Origin: Aliicoccus persicus_A
GTDB taxonomy: Bacteria > Bacillota > Bacilli > Staphylococcales > Salinicoccaceae
NCBI GenBank assembly: GCA_020741755.1
Contig: DYYI01000093.1
Span: 1 to 18,971, forward strand
Direction of reading: 5' to 3'
Length of the DNA: 18,971 nucleotides
In this document: positions 1-7,858 of the stretch, one piece after another
Position numbering within the stretch: the first letter of the stretch is position 1
Layout of the letters: every line of letters begins with the position of its first letter
Made by a program: the position numbers and the translations under genes
The notes under the pieces: model-generated
Databases searched by the model: none
The model's input: the letters and a program-made list of their open reading frames with translations, nothing else
Told to the model about the DNA's origin: nothing

Positions 1-153
1 ATTCTCGTTGACTTCCGTGGCTTTGATACATTGTTCGAAACACTCGTGTTTGGAATTGCCGGTCTTGGTATATACAGCATGATGAGACTCAGACTTAATA
101 CGAAGAAAGAAGGTGATGATCATGAAGAGCGCATTGATGAGAGCAGGTTATAA
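1..153 (+). CDS. mnhA: Na+/H+ antiporter subunit A, C-terminal end (partial)
   Basis: Frame 1 is open from the window edge to a TAA at 151-153. It encodes about 50 residues starting ILVDFRGFDTLFE, then a hydrophobic segment (TLVFGIAGLGIYSMM) and a charged tail. This matches the C-terminal end of MnhA/MrpA, the large NuoL-like subunit of the multisubunit sodium/proton antiporter, which has the same DFRGFDT motif before its last membrane helix. The complete mnhB to mnhG set follows directly. The charged tail reads through the mnhB start region, so the two genes overlap by about 32 bases. Only the last part of the gene is present, and its promoter lies outside the window. Confidence 0.9.
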   Translation: MLVDFRGFDTLFETLVFGIAGLGIYSMMRLRLNTKKEGDDHEERIDESRL

Positions 154-589
154 AAAAGTCAGTCGTCAAATGAACGATGTGTTTTTACAGTTTGCTTCTA
201 AAGTAATTTTCTTTCTAATCGTCATGTTTGCCTTTAACTTATTCTTCGCTGGTCACTATACACCGGGTGGAGGATTCGTCGGTGGATTACTCGGTGCAGC
301 TGCAGTCGTGTTGTTACTCATTGCATTTGACCGTAAGACAGTGCATAAAATGATGCCGATAAACTACCGCTTCATGATTACACTCGGGCTTGTTTTTGCA
401 GGGGGTGTACCAACAATTTCATATCTGTTTGGTACTCCGTTTTTCCAACACCAATTCACATATATTGAACTGCCTATTTTACAAGAGATTTCAATCCATA
501 CGGCAGTGTTCTTTGATATCGGTGTATTCTTGGCGGTAATGGGTGCTTGTTTACTCATTATTACGTTAGTTGCGGAGGAGAAGGCCTAA
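122..589 (+). CDS. mnhB: Na+/H+ antiporter subunit B
   Basis: A 155-residue membrane protein of the MnhB/MrpB family, a small subunit of the Mnh cation/proton antiporter. The family motif GHYTPGGGFVGGLL follows the first membrane helix, and further helices end in the C-terminal stretch FFDIGVFLAVMGACLLIITL. The frame is open from 113, but the ATG at 122 is chosen because the purine-rich ribosome-binding site at 110-115 is placed correctly for it. ATG 170 (MNDVFLQFASK) aligns best with the S. aureus start and remains possible. The gene overlaps the 3' end of mnhA and ends in a TAATG junction with mnhC. Confidence 0.92.
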   Translation: MKSALMRAGYKKVSRQMNDVFLQFASKVIFFLIVMFAFNLFFAGHYTPGGGFVGGLLGAAAVVLLLIAFDRKTVHKMMPINYRFMITLGLVFAGGVPTISYLFGTPFFQHQFTYIELPILQEISIHTAVFFDIGVFLAVMGACLLIITLVAEEKA

Positions 590-930
590 TGGAACTTATT
601 ACAATTATTCTTGCTGGAATACTCTTTGGCGCAGCGGCGTATTTAATGTTATCTAAAAATATTATTCGTATCATCTTCGGTACTGCAGTATTGTCACACG
701 GTGCACACCTAATGTTACTCACGATGGGTGAATTGAAACGCGGTGCCGTGCCAGTTCTTGATGAGACTGTCGATGCTTATGCGGATCCATTACCACAAGC
801 ATTGATTCTAACTGCCATCGTTATCGCATTTGCTTTAACGGCGATCATCTTAGTGTTGGCACTTAGAATTTATAAAGAACTCGGTACGAATGACATCGAG
901 AAAATGAAGGGGGACCAAAATGCTGACTGA
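589..930 (+). CDS. mnhC: Na+/H+ antiporter subunit C
   Basis: A 113-residue NuoK-like subunit of the Mnh antiporter. Three hydrophobic segments are visible (about residues 2-20, 25-47 and 71-97). The family pattern NIIRIIFGTAVLSHGAHLMLL lies in the second, and DPLPQALILTAIVIAFA leads into the third. The start ATG overlaps the mnhB stop (TAATG), with a strong GGAGGAG ribosome-binding site at 574-580, so translation is probably coupled. The stop lies 11 bases inside mnhD. Length and sequence are typical for the family. Confidence 0.93.
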   Translation: MELITIILAGILFGAAAYLMLSKNIIRIIFGTAVLSHGAHLMLLTMGELKRGAVPVLDETVDAYADPLPQALILTAIVIAFALTAIILVLALRIYKELGTNDIEKMKGDQNAD

Positions 931-2413
931 TATATTACCCCTAATACCTATCATGCTGCCATTCTTCATGGCAGTGATCATGTTACTTGTCGGAAAAAGG
1001 CCAGTTAAGCATCGCGTCATCGCAGCTGTTGGTGGTTTGATTCTGATCATTGCATCTGCATACCAAGTCTTATATGTTTATCAGAATGGGATGTATGTGA
1101 CATATCTCGGTGGATGGGAACCACCGTTCGGGATTACACTCGCAATCGATATGGTTGCAGCGATACTCGTGTTAACAACATCGATCATCGTATTCTTCAT
1201 CACGGTGTTTTCATTCCAATCGATCGGTGAGCCACGTGAAAAGTATTATTTCTATGCAATGGTCATGTTTATGCTGACAGGTATAAATGGTGCATTCTTA
1301 ACAGGCGATATATTTAATATGTTCGTATTCTTTGAAGTATTTTTACTTTCATCTTACATATTAATCACTTTAGGTGGAGAGAAGCTCCAGTTACGCGAAG
1401 GATTTAAATATGTACTTATCAATTTAGTGTCGTCGAACTTCTTCGTCTTAGGTCTTGCCTATCTCTATTCGGTCACTGGAACATTAAACATGGCGGACAT
1501 GCAGATAAAAATCGCAGCCTATGAAGGAGATACGACAGGGTTAACAATCGTCGCTATCGTATTCTTACTCGTCTTTGCAACAAAGGCTGGTATGTTCCCA
1601 CTTTACTCTTGGCTACCAAACTCTTATGCGGCACCACCAGTTCCAATACTCGCGCTATTTGGTGCATTGTTAACAAAGGTTGGTATATACGCAATCGCTC
1701 GTACATTCAGCTTATTCTTTGTCGATAACGTTGAATTTACTTCCAACATTATTTTATGGCTCGCAGTGCTCACAATCATTGCAGGCTGTATCGGTGCACT
1801 CGCATACTTAGATATGAAAAAAGTTATTATCTATAATATTATTATCGCGGTAGGCGTCATCTTAGTTGGATTTTCGCTTATGGATGCTGCTGGTTCTATC
1901 GGTGCGATGTATTACTTAATTCACGATATGTTAATCAAAGCGGCGCTGTTCTTACTCATCGGTGTCATTATTTTCCGAACGGGTGAAACAAATTCCGAAC
2001 GGCTTGGTGGTCTCATTAAGGTGCATCCTGTTCTCGGTTGGACGTTTTTCATCGCCGGTTTATCACTCGCTGGTGTTCCACCGTTATCAGGTTTCTATGG
2101 GAAGTTGTTTATCGTAGAATCAGCGCTTGATAATCAGATGTTTATTGCGGCAATCGTTGTGTTACTGTCGAGCTTAGTCGTTCTCTACTCCATTATGCGT
2201 ATCTTTATGAACGTGTTCTGGGGGGAAGATATGAACTTTGATCGTTTGAAAGACGTTAAGATGGATAAGATGATGTTCAGTGCAATCAGTTTGGTCGTCA
2301 TTGCTGTCGTCTTTGGGCTAGGTGCAGATTTCTTGTATCCACTCTTTGAAATGGCTGCACAGTCATTCTACGACCCTGCATCGTATTCAAGTTATTTACT
2401 GGAGGTGCAATAA
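920..2413 (+). CDS. mnhD: Na+/H+ antiporter subunit D
   Basis: A 497-residue polytopic protein of the proton-antiporter family (Proton_antipo_M), related to NuoM/NuoN of complex I. It is one of the two large ion-translocating subunits of Mnh. The glutamate in FMFVFFEVFLLSSYI (E139) and the lysine in FATKAGMFPLYSWLP (K222) correspond to the charged membrane residues needed for transport in MrpD homologues. The motif PPLSGFYGKLFI lies further on. Length is almost the same as in S. aureus. The start overlaps mnhC by 11 bases, and the TAA at 2411-2413 directly abuts the mnhE ATG. Confidence 0.96.
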   Translation: MLTDILPLIPIMLPFFMAVIMLLVGKRPVKHRVIAAVGGLILIIASAYQVLYVYQNGMYVTYLGGWEPPFGITLAIDMVAAILVLTTSIIVFFITVFSFQSIGEPREKYYFYAMVMFMLTGINGAFLTGDIFNMFVFFEVFLLSSYILITLGGEKLQLREGFKYVLINLVSSNFFVLGLAYLYSVTGTLNMADMQIKIAAYEGDTTGLTIVAIVFLLVFATKAGMFPLYSWLPNSYAAPPVPILALFGALLTKVGIYAIARTFSLFFVDNVEFTSNIILWLAVLTIIAGCIGALAYLDMKKVIIYNIIIAVGVILVGFSLMDAAGSIGAMYYLIHDMLIKAALFLLIGVIIFRTGETNSERLGGLIKVHPVLGWTFFIAGLSLAGVPPLSGFYGKLFIVESALDNQMFIAAIVVLLSSLVVLYSIMRIFMNVFWGEDMNFDRLKDVKMDKMMFSAISLVVIAVVFGLGADFLYPLFEMAAQSFYDPASYSSYLLEVQ

Positions 2414-2893
2414 ATGCCAGTGCAAATATTAATTAACGTAGTTTTAGCACTTCTTTGGATGTTTATGAACTCTAACTTCACGGTGACAGGTTTCTTCGTT
2501 GGATACACATTAGGTATCGTTGTCGTATTTATTATGCGACGTTTTTTACCAGGTCGTTTCTATATGAAACGCGTGTATGCAATTTTAAAATTAACAATAA
2601 TTTTCTTGATAGAACTGATCAAATCAAACTTCAGTGTATTGCGTATTGTACTAAGTCCTAAGATCGATATTCATCCGGGATTCTTTGCATATCCGACCGA
2701 CTTAGAGGATGATTGGGAAATCGCACTATTATCGGCATTAATTACATTGACACCCGGAACAGTAATTGTTGCAATCAGTGATGATCAACGTACGATGTAT
2801 ATCCACGCTTTAGATTTAGAAGAAGCAGATACAGAAATTGAAAAAATCAAGCAGAATTTTGAAGCAGTGATTGAAGAGGTGAAGTTATCATGA
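2414..2893 (+). CDS. mnhE: Na+/H+ antiporter subunit E
   Basis: A 159-residue MnhE/MrpE family protein, the same length as in S. aureus. Two to three N-terminal hydrophobic segments are followed by a cytoplasmic domain with the conserved run ALLSALITLTPGTVIVAI and then MYIHALDLE. A GGAGGTG ribosome-binding site sits at the end of mnhD, and the stop overlaps the mnhF start as ATGA. In this family the subunit is needed for full antiport activity but is not thought to be the transport path itself. Confidence 0.95.
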   Translation: MPVQILINVVLALLWMFMNSNFTVTGFFVGYTLGIVVVFIMRRFLPGRFYMKRVYAILKLTIIFLIELIKSNFSVLRIVLSPKIDIHPGFFAYPTDLEDDWEIALLSALITLTPGTVIVAISDDQRTMYIHALDLEEADTEIEKIKQNFEAVIEEVKLS

Positions 2894-3195
2894 ATGCACA
2901 GTCCGTATTGGATGTTGTTTTAATCTTTAGCATTCTCGTATTGTCATTTGCTATGCTCGGCATGATGTACCGCATTGTTGTCGGTCCGACACTTCACGAT
3001 CGTGTATTAAGCCTAGATGCGCTTGGTGTACTTTTAATGGGTTTTATCGCACTGATTTCGATGATGATTCATTCACAGTATTTAACTGTTGTCATACTCT
3101 TAATTGGAATTCTTGCTTTTATTGCTACGATTGGATTCGCAAAATACTTAGAGAAAGGTTTGGTGATTGAAAATGATAGAGATTCTGATGATTAG
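2890..3195 (+). CDS. mnhF: Na+/H+ antiporter subunit F
   Basis: A 101-residue MnhF/MrpF protein with three hydrophobic segments. The conserved stretch YRIVVGPTLHDRVLSLDALG lies between helices one and two. The start overlaps mnhE by four bases (ATGA), and the 3' end overlaps mnhG. It is part of the seven-subunit Mnh complex that exchanges cytoplasmic sodium for external protons. This is the locus next to pepA and ndh, which corresponds to Mnh1 rather than Mnh2 of S. aureus. Confidence 0.94.
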   Translation: MNAQSVLDVVLIFSILVLSFAMLGMMYRIVVGPTLHDRVLSLDALGVLLMGFIALISMMIHSQYLTVVILLIGILAFIATIGFAKYLEKGLVIENDRDSDD

Positions 3196-3580
3196 TCTAA
3201 TTTCATTTTTAATTCTTGGCGGTACCTTTTTCACTGTCGTAGCAGCTGTTGGTGTCGTCCGATTACCAGATGTTTACTCTAGATTACATGCTGCGTCAAA
3301 AAGTTCAACACTCGGCGTCATGATGATGATGCTCGGTACATTTTTCTATTTTTGGTATATGGATAACTTAATCGATGCAAAATTGTTCTTAGCAATACTA
3401 TTTATATTTGTAACAGCACCTGTTGCTGCACATGTCGTCTCACGTAGTGCTTTCCACTCGGATGTCGAACCTTACCGGTTAACCATCTTAAATGAGCTTA
3501 AACGTGATGAATCAGGTATTGAAGAAGTAGAATATACAGCACCTTCATATCAGGCATTAAAAAAGTCAAACGATGAATAA
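3173..3580 (+). CDS. mnhG: Na+/H+ antiporter subunit G
   Basis: A 135-residue MnhG/MrpG protein. Three hydrophobic helices are visible, with the family motif GVVRLPDVYSRLHAASKSSTLG between the first two. The C-terminal tail is longer and more charged than I expect for the S. aureus protein. The frame is open from a TTG at 3167, but the ATG at 3173 fits the family N-terminus (MIEIL) and the ribosome-binding site at 3162-3165, while the TTG is only one base from it. It overlaps mnhF by 23 bases. The last codons form the left arm of the operon terminator. Confidence 0.94.
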   Translation: MIEILMISLISFLILGGTFFTVVAAVGVVRLPDVYSRLHAASKSSTLGVMMMMLGTFFYFWYMDNLIDAKLFLAILFIFVTAPVAAHVVSRSAFHSDVEPYRLTILNELKRDESGIEEVEYTAPSYQALKKSNDE

Positions 3581-3602
3581 TTCATCGTTTGACTCTTTTT
3601 TA
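3560..3602. terminator. Bidirectional terminator between mnhG and the thioesterase gene
   Basis: A perfect 14-bp stem pairs 3564-3577 (AGTCAAACGATGAA) with 3581-3594, with the mnhG stop TAA as the loop. A T-rich run follows on the plus strand and A residues precede it. The structure therefore works as a Rho-independent terminator for mnhG on plus and for the convergent thioesterase gene on minus. The left arm is coding sequence for the last residues of MnhG. Confidence 0.9.
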
Positions 3603-3983
3603 TCTTTTCTTTGTGATTGCTACTGTACATCTTGATGTACAGACGAGTTGATCTTGCTCATTTTTAATATCGACAATCCAAACTTGTGATGTGCGCCCTT
3701 TGTGCATTGCCTTACCATATGCATACAGCACGCCTTCTCTGGTTGCTCTCACATGGTTCGCATTAATCTCTTGACCGAATGCTAGATACTCATTTAAATC
3801 AATCGAATAAAACGCCCCTAAGCTCGCAACCGTCTCAGCGAGTGTAACATACGCACCACCATGAACGTATCCAACTGGCTGTTTAATACGCTCGGTAACC
3901 GGCATCTTCATCACAAGGGTGTCATCTGTACGACTGACTTCCTCTATTTCAAAAAATTCAATAAGACCCGTATTGATATCCAT
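3600..3983 (-). CDS. PaaI-type hotdog-fold thioesterase
   Basis: A 127-residue single-domain hotdog thioesterase of the PaaI/YdiI group, which hydrolyses acyl-CoA or aryl-CoA thioesters. The signature VGYVHGGAYVTLAETVASLG (about residues 37-56) carries H41-G42-G43, with E50 in the position of the usual catalytic acid. Length is normal for a single hotdog domain. The ATG overlaps the pepA stop by one base (TAATG), so it is probably translated with PepA. A role as DHNA-CoA thioesterase in menaquinone synthesis is possible because menaquinone-using Ndh is nearby, but the substrate cannot be read from the sequence. Confidence 0.85.
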   Translation of the reverse strand: MDINTGLIEFFEIEEVSRTDDTLVMKMPVTERIKQPVGYVHGGAYVTLAETVASLGAFYSIDLNEYLAFGQEINANHVRATREGVLYAYGKAMHKGRTSQVWIVDIKNEQDQLVCTSRCTVAITKKR

Positions 3984-5461
3984 TATTTATATTGCTCCAA
4001 ATATTTTACAATCGTGCGAATCGGTGTACCTGTCGCACCTTTTGGACCAAGCTCAGAACCCGTACGCGTGGAAGCTGAACCAGCGATATCAAAGTGTACC
4101 CACGGCTTACCATCGACGAATTGCTTGATGAAACAAGCTGCAAATGATGCAGAACCTGGTGCAGGGTAATGGTTTGTAATATCTGCAATCTCAGATTTCT
4201 TAACTTTTTCTTCTTCAATTTCAGAAATTGGTAACTGCCACATCTCTTCACCAACTGTATCTGAAACTTCAAGGACATCATCTATAAACGCGCGTGGTTG
4301 GTTCGTCCAAACACCCGTTCTGTCTCCGCTCAGTGCCATGACGACAGCACCTGTTAACGTTGCAAAATCCATGATGACTTCTGGTGAATATTGTGCTGCA
4401 TGGAAGACAGCATCTGCTAGGACAAGTCGACCTTCTGCATCTGTATTTTTGACTTCGACAGAATGTCCGCTGAGCGCCGTGTATACATCGTCAGGACGCA
4501 TACCATTGCCATCGATCATATTTTCAGCTAACGCTAACACAGCAACAACATGAATTGGTAATTCCATTTTGCTAATCGCATGGAACATACCGATGACGTT
4601 CGCTGCCCCACTCATGTCACGCTTCATCTCTGGCATACCGTTTTTCGTCTTGATTGAGTAACCACCTGTATCGTAAGTAATCCCTTTACCAACAAGCGCG
4701 ATCGGCGATTCATTTTTAACATTTTGTGGTTTGTATTCAAGTGTGACAAGTCTCGGCTTACGCACCGATGCTTTACCGACAGCCATGATGAGTCCGTAAC
4801 CTTCATCTTCGAGTGTTTTATCGTCTTTTACTTCAACTGTTACACTCGCTACATCTTTAAACTGTGCGCTGATTTGCTCAGCGAAGTTTTCTGGATATAA
4901 AAGATTCGGTGGTGTCTCACTATAATCTCGTGCAATCGCGATGCCTTGACCCAGATGTTTATACTTCTCAATATCTGTCTCCACATCTTGCGAGCTCGTT
5001 AACGTTATGTTTAATTGATCGATAAAGTACGGTTTTTTATCTGATTTATATGAATCAAACTCATGTACAGCCATATAGAGTGCGACTGGAATAATTTCTC
5101 CTAAGTTGCCATCATCATAGCTAAAGCTATCCAGTAATATTTGCGCCGTAGTGATTTTTTCTTTTCTTAAGTGTTTGAATAAGTGTGCAAACACACTAAT
5201 CATTTCTTTATATCCCAGTTCGTTCTTATTGCCTAGACCGACTGTGATTACTTTTTTGTATTCAGTTTGAATTGTTGCACCAGTTGATGAAATCGATCCT
5301 CGCTTCGTTGATAAAACTTTTTCTTTTACCATCGCATCTAAACTGCCACCGAGTAATGCATCGACTTCTTCAAAGTTGTCGAGTTGGTTTAAATGGCTTG
5401 GCAGTGCAATAACTACAGGTCCTTCTGTCATTTCATACTTGTTCAAATATGTAAAATTCAA
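3983..5461 (-). CDS. pepA: Cytosolic leucyl aminopeptidase, M17 family
   Basis: A 492-residue M17 metallo-aminopeptidase that removes N-terminal residues from peptides in the cytoplasm. The family signature NTDAEGRLVLADA is present at about 339-351, giving metal ligands D341 and E343 and catalytic R345. The upstream block GKGITYDTGGYSIK supplies K259, D264 and K271, and D282 follows in MKRDMSGAA. All expected catalytic residues are intact. The start is a TTG: the ribosome-binding site AGGAGG at 5469-5474 lies 7 bases from it, and MNFTYLNK resembles the S. aureus N-terminus. It sits 18 bases after yuiB and overlaps the thioesterase start, so the three genes form one operon. Confidence 0.95.
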   Translation of the reverse strand: MNFTYLNKYEMTEGPVVIALPSHLNQLDNFEEVDALLGGSLDAMVKEKVLSTKRGSISSTGATIQTEYKKVITVGLGNKNELGYKEMISVFAHLFKHLRKEKITTAQILLDSFSYDDGNLGEIIPVALYMAVHEFDSYKSDKKPYFIDQLNITLTSSQDVETDIEKYKHLGQGIAIARDYSETPPNLLYPENFAEQISAQFKDVASVTVEVKDDKTLEDEGYGLIMAVGKASVRKPRLVTLEYKPQNVKNESPIALVGKGITYDTGGYSIKTKNGMPEMKRDMSGAANVIGMFHAISKMELPIHVVAVLALAENMIDGNGMRPDDVYTALSGHSVEVKNTDAEGRLVLADAVFHAAQYSPEVIMDFATLTGAVVMALSGDRTGVWTNQPRAFIDDVLEVSDTVGEEMWQLPISEIEEEKVKKSEIADITNHYPAPGSASFAACFIKQFVDGKPWVHFDIAGSASTRTGSELGPKGATGTPIRTIVKYLEQYK

Positions 5462-5479
5462 AGTGGTTCCTCCTATAAT

Positions 5480-5800
5480 TTAAAACATTGTGTATCCTGC
5501 TTTTCTTAAATAACGAATTGCTGCACCTGCGATAATCACACCGACGAGTCCGCTACCAAACAGTAGGTAATCCGCAAGCAACATGCTCGTGATGTTGTCC
5601 CAGAGCGAACTAAAAGATGCACCAGGGCTAGAAATGAATTCACCGAGCGGTTCAGTGTTTATAAACAATAGTACGATGACCGGATAGATAAGCACCATCA
5701 ACCACGTCACCTTTAGCACCATGTTTAAGATGAATGCGATTCCGAAGAAAAGCACTAAAAACAAGACCATCGAGATGAATAATTGTACAAGTTCAATCAT
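5480..5800 (-). CDS. yuiB: YuiB-like small membrane protein
   Basis: A 106-residue protein with three or four hydrophobic segments (about 5-27, 30-47 and 73-95). The N-terminal half (VLFFGIAFILNMVLKVTWLM) resembles YuiB of Bacillus subtilis, which sits in the same neighbourhood of yumB (ndh) and pepA homologues. The molecular function of this family is unknown. The ribosome-binding site GGAGG at 5813-5817 is 12 bases from the ATG, longer than usual, but the only closer ATG is followed at once by a stop. It is cotranscribed with pepA. Confidence 0.75.
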   Translation of the reverse strand: MIELVQLFISMVLFLVLFFGIAFILNMVLKVTWLMVLIYPVIVLLFINTEPLGEFISSPGASFSSLWDNITSMLLADYLLFGSGLVGVIIAGAAIRYLRKAGYTMF

Positions 5801-5820
5801 TGTTTACATGAACCTCCGTA

Positions 5821-5853
5821 ATAAAAAATGGGTATAAAAAATTTTATACCCAT
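5821..5853 (-). terminator. Terminator downstream of ndh
   Basis: A self-complementary segment at 5828-5853 pairs ATGGGTATAAAA with its complement (about 11 bp, 2-4 base loop). On the minus strand it is followed by a T run (TTTTTTATT) reaching 5820. It lies just after the ndh stop and before the yuiB ribosome-binding site, so it would end or attenuate ndh transcription ahead of yuiB-pepA. I found no convincing promoter for yuiB in the remaining bases, so partial read-through is likely. Confidence 0.8.
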
Positions 5854-5862
5854 CGTTTGGAA

Positions 5863-7080
5863 TTAAATATTTAATAGTTTTCCTCTTGAAAGTGCGAGTA
5901 TCGGTCCACCAACTTTGAAGATTGCACGTGTATCAATGATACGCTTCAACATCGCAGCGCGTCTACCAGTCACTTCACGACCTAATGCAACACCGATACC
6001 ATCATGGATACCTAAAGAACATACAGTTCCACGGTCATTGAATTTAAATGCTTCGGTTTTTTCACCTTTTACAATGTGACCCACATTGGTAGCAGTTAAC
6101 TCACCCATTTGCATTGCAATTTGAGCAGTTGTTGGATACGGTCTAGCGCCTTCACCTTCACCGTTCATTGCAGCGGCACAGTCACCGATGACGAAAATTT
6201 CTGGATGGCCTTCAATTGTCAAATCAGGTTTAACGATAATACGTCCACGTTTAACACCTTCAAATGATTCTTCCATCAGCTTATTACCGCGCACACCCGC
6301 TGTCCATACGCGCGTTGCACCAGGAATCAATCGTTCTTCTTCGTCTACTTTAACCATTAAACCTTCTTCGTTAGCTGCAGTAATAGCAGTGCCAGTCATC
6401 AGTTCAATTTGGTTTTCTTTTAAGAAGTTTTTCGCATAATCTGCTAAATGTTCTGGGAACATTGGCAATACTTTTGGCATTGCTTCAATCGCAGTGATTT
6501 TTACTTTGTTACGATCGATACCAAGTTCTTTACATAATTCTGGTATCGTGTTTGACAATTCACCTAGGAATTCAAAACCAGTGAATCCGCCACCACCAAC
6601 AACGATTGATAGATCGTTTTCGTCACCTGATTCTAAGTAGCGATTAAAGTTTTTATTGATCTCTTCCCAAACTGAAATTGCTGTTTCAGGTGAAACAATT
6701 GTATGTGCATGGTCATCCATACCTTGAATACCGAATGACTCACTCTCGAATCCTAATGCTACGACGAGCACATCATAATCAAACTCGCCAGCAGTTGTTT
6801 GAACCTTTTTTGCTTCCTTATCAATTGCTGTTACTGTCGCTTGAACAAAATTTGTTTTTAATGTGTCAACGATATGATTGATTGAGTATGTTGCATGATG
6901 CCATTCAATCGCACCCGCTGCTACTTCATGTAACCATGTTGACTCATAGTGAAATTCATTTTTGTTGATCAAAGTCACATCTAGTGTGTGTCTTGATAGC
7001 TTACTTTGCATTTTAGCTACTGCTTGAATACCTGCATAACCAGCGCCAAGCACTAGTACTTTAGTTCTTTTGAAACTCAT
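5863..7080 (-). CDS. ndh: Type-II NADH:quinone oxidoreductase
   Basis: A 405-residue non-proton-pumping NADH dehydrogenase that passes electrons from NADH through FAD to menaquinone at the inner face of the membrane. The FAD-binding motif LGAGYAG is at residues 11-17. A second dinucleotide fold, for NADH, has VVGGGGFTGFE at 160-170. The FAD-contacting block FVIGDCAA is at 296-303. The quinone-site AQ motif PTTAQIAMQ is at 316-324. HYESTWLHEVAAG near residue 44 is typical of Ndh. Length matches staphylococcal NDH-2. It has its own promoter (7128-7156), an AAAGGTGA ribosome-binding site and a terminator. Confidence 0.96.
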   Translation of the reverse strand: MSFKRTKVLVLGAGYAGIQAVAKMQSKLSRHTLDVTLINKNEFHYESTWLHEVAAGAIEWHHATYSINHIVDTLKTNFVQATVTAIDKEAKKVQTTAGEFDYDVLVVALGFESESFGIQGMDDHAHTIVSPETAISVWEEINKNFNRYLESGDENDLSIVVGGGGFTGFEFLGELSNTIPELCKELGIDRNKVKITAIEAMPKVLPMFPEHLADYAKNFLKENQIELMTGTAITAANEEGLMVKVDEEERLIPGATRVWTAGVRGNKLMEESFEGVKRGRIIVKPDLTIEGHPEIFVIGDCAAAMNGEGEGARPYPTTAQIAMQMGELTATNVGHIVKGEKTEAFKFNDRGTVCSLGIHDGIGVALGREVTGRRAAMLKRIIDTRAIFKVGGPILALSRGKLLNI

Positions 7081-7127
7081 AATTAGTCACCTTTTCCTCG
7101 TTTCTTTTACATAATATATCACTATTA

Positions 7128-7156
7128 ATATTACTTATCTTTTGTAGGTATATCAA
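7128..7156 (-). promoter_or_regulatory. Predicted sigma-A promoter of ndh
   Basis: On the minus strand a -35 box TTGATA (7151-7156) and a -10 box TAATAT (7128-7133) are separated by exactly 17 bases, about 48 bases before the ndh ATG. No strong terminator separates it from the IscA-like gene upstream, so ndh may also receive read-through. Confidence 0.7.
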
Positions 7157-7172
7157 GCTGTTTTCAGATATT

Positions 7173-7532
7173 TTAACAATCTCCTGGCGTCCCAGCATTC
7201 TTCTTCGTTTTAAATGATGTACCACAACCGCATGATGCAATCGCATTTGGATTTTCAATTGTGAACCCACCACCCATTAAAGACTGTTTAAAGTCGACAA
7301 CAGTACCTTCGATCACTGGGATATCGTAACGATCAACGAGTACTTTTACACCGTAAAATTCTAAAATTTCATCTTTGTCTGTCGATTCTTCATCTGCAGA
7401 CATACCATATGTTAACCCAGTACATCCGCCACCTTGAACTTTGAAACGTAAAAAACCATGACTCAGATTGTTTTTCTCTAACATATCTTTAACTTCATAA
7501 GCTGCACTTTCAGTTAATGTAATCACACTCAT
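7173..7532 (-). CDS. IscA/HesB A-type Fe-S cluster carrier
   Basis: A 119-residue A-type carrier protein (HesB/IscA/SufA family) that takes part in delivery of Fe-S clusters to target enzymes. The three conserved cysteines are present: C37 in GGGCTGLTYG, and C101 and C103 in SCGCGTSF. The acidic stretch DEESTDKDE and the closing MGGGFTIENP are also typical. A fourth cysteine is the last residue (C119). S. aureus has a protein of this type (called SufA) at the same position beside ndh. The gap to yuzB is only 20 bases, so it is cotranscribed with yuzB and nfu. Confidence 0.93.
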   Translation of the reverse strand: MSVITLTESAAYEVKDMLEKNNLSHGFLRFKVQGGGCTGLTYGMSADEESTDKDEILEFYGVKVLVDRYDIPVIEGTVVDFKQSLMGGGFTIENPNAIASCGCGTSFKTKKNAGTPGDC

Positions 7533-7552
7533 TTTGTTTCACCTCATAAGTA

Positions 7553-7813
7553 TTATAATTGAAAGCGATCTAGTTCGCTCTCAGCGTTTTCCTTATCAAT
7601 CTGCTTGTATATGCGTTCAAGTAGTAGTTCTGGTGTTTTCCCACTGACTGTCTTTCCGTTTACATACGCAAAAAACATTTTGCTACAGATACCGCAATTA
7701 CTAAGACAACCATAATCGACGACATCGAGTTCAGGATCCTTTTGAAGTGTATCATGTACATTTTGTGAACCCTTTAACATATTCGACGAACAGAACTCAA
7801 CAATATGATACAT
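7553..7813 (-). CDS. yuzB: YuzB family protein (DUF1450)
   Basis: An 86-residue YuzB/UPF0349 protein of unknown biochemical function. The family pattern IVEFCSSNMLKG is at the N-terminus and GCLSNCGIC at 35-43, giving cysteines C8, C36, C40 and C43, which suggests a metal or Fe-S ligand set. The frame is open further upstream, but the ATG at 7813 matches the family start and has GGGAGGG 6 bases before it. It sits between Nfu and an A-type carrier, which supports a link to Fe-S metabolism. The charged C-terminal tail is longer than I remember for S. aureus. Confidence 0.85.
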   Translation of the reverse strand: MYHIVEFCSSNMLKGSQNVHDTLQKDPELDVVDYGCLSNCGICSKMFFAYVNGKTVSGKTPELLLERIYKQIDKENAESELDRFQL

Positions 7814-7834
7814 TTCAATCCCTCCCATAATATG

Positions 7835-7858
7835 AAAAGCGACCACTGGGGTCGCTTT
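7835..7858 (-). terminator. Stem-loop between nfu and yuzB (weak terminator or RNA-processing hairpin)
   Basis: AAAGCGACC at 7836-7844 pairs perfectly (9 bp) with GGTCGCTTT at 7850-7858, with a 5-base loop. On the minus strand it begins at the nfu stop codon and is followed by only four T residues before mixed sequence. It is therefore a poor terminator and more likely an attenuator or mRNA stability element that lowers yuzB-iscA expression relative to nfu. Confidence 0.6.

Noticed and set aside
3861..4169. Plus-strand frames across the thioesterase-pepA junction
   Set aside because: They are antisense to two clear family members with intact motifs, and show no homology or start signals that I can see.
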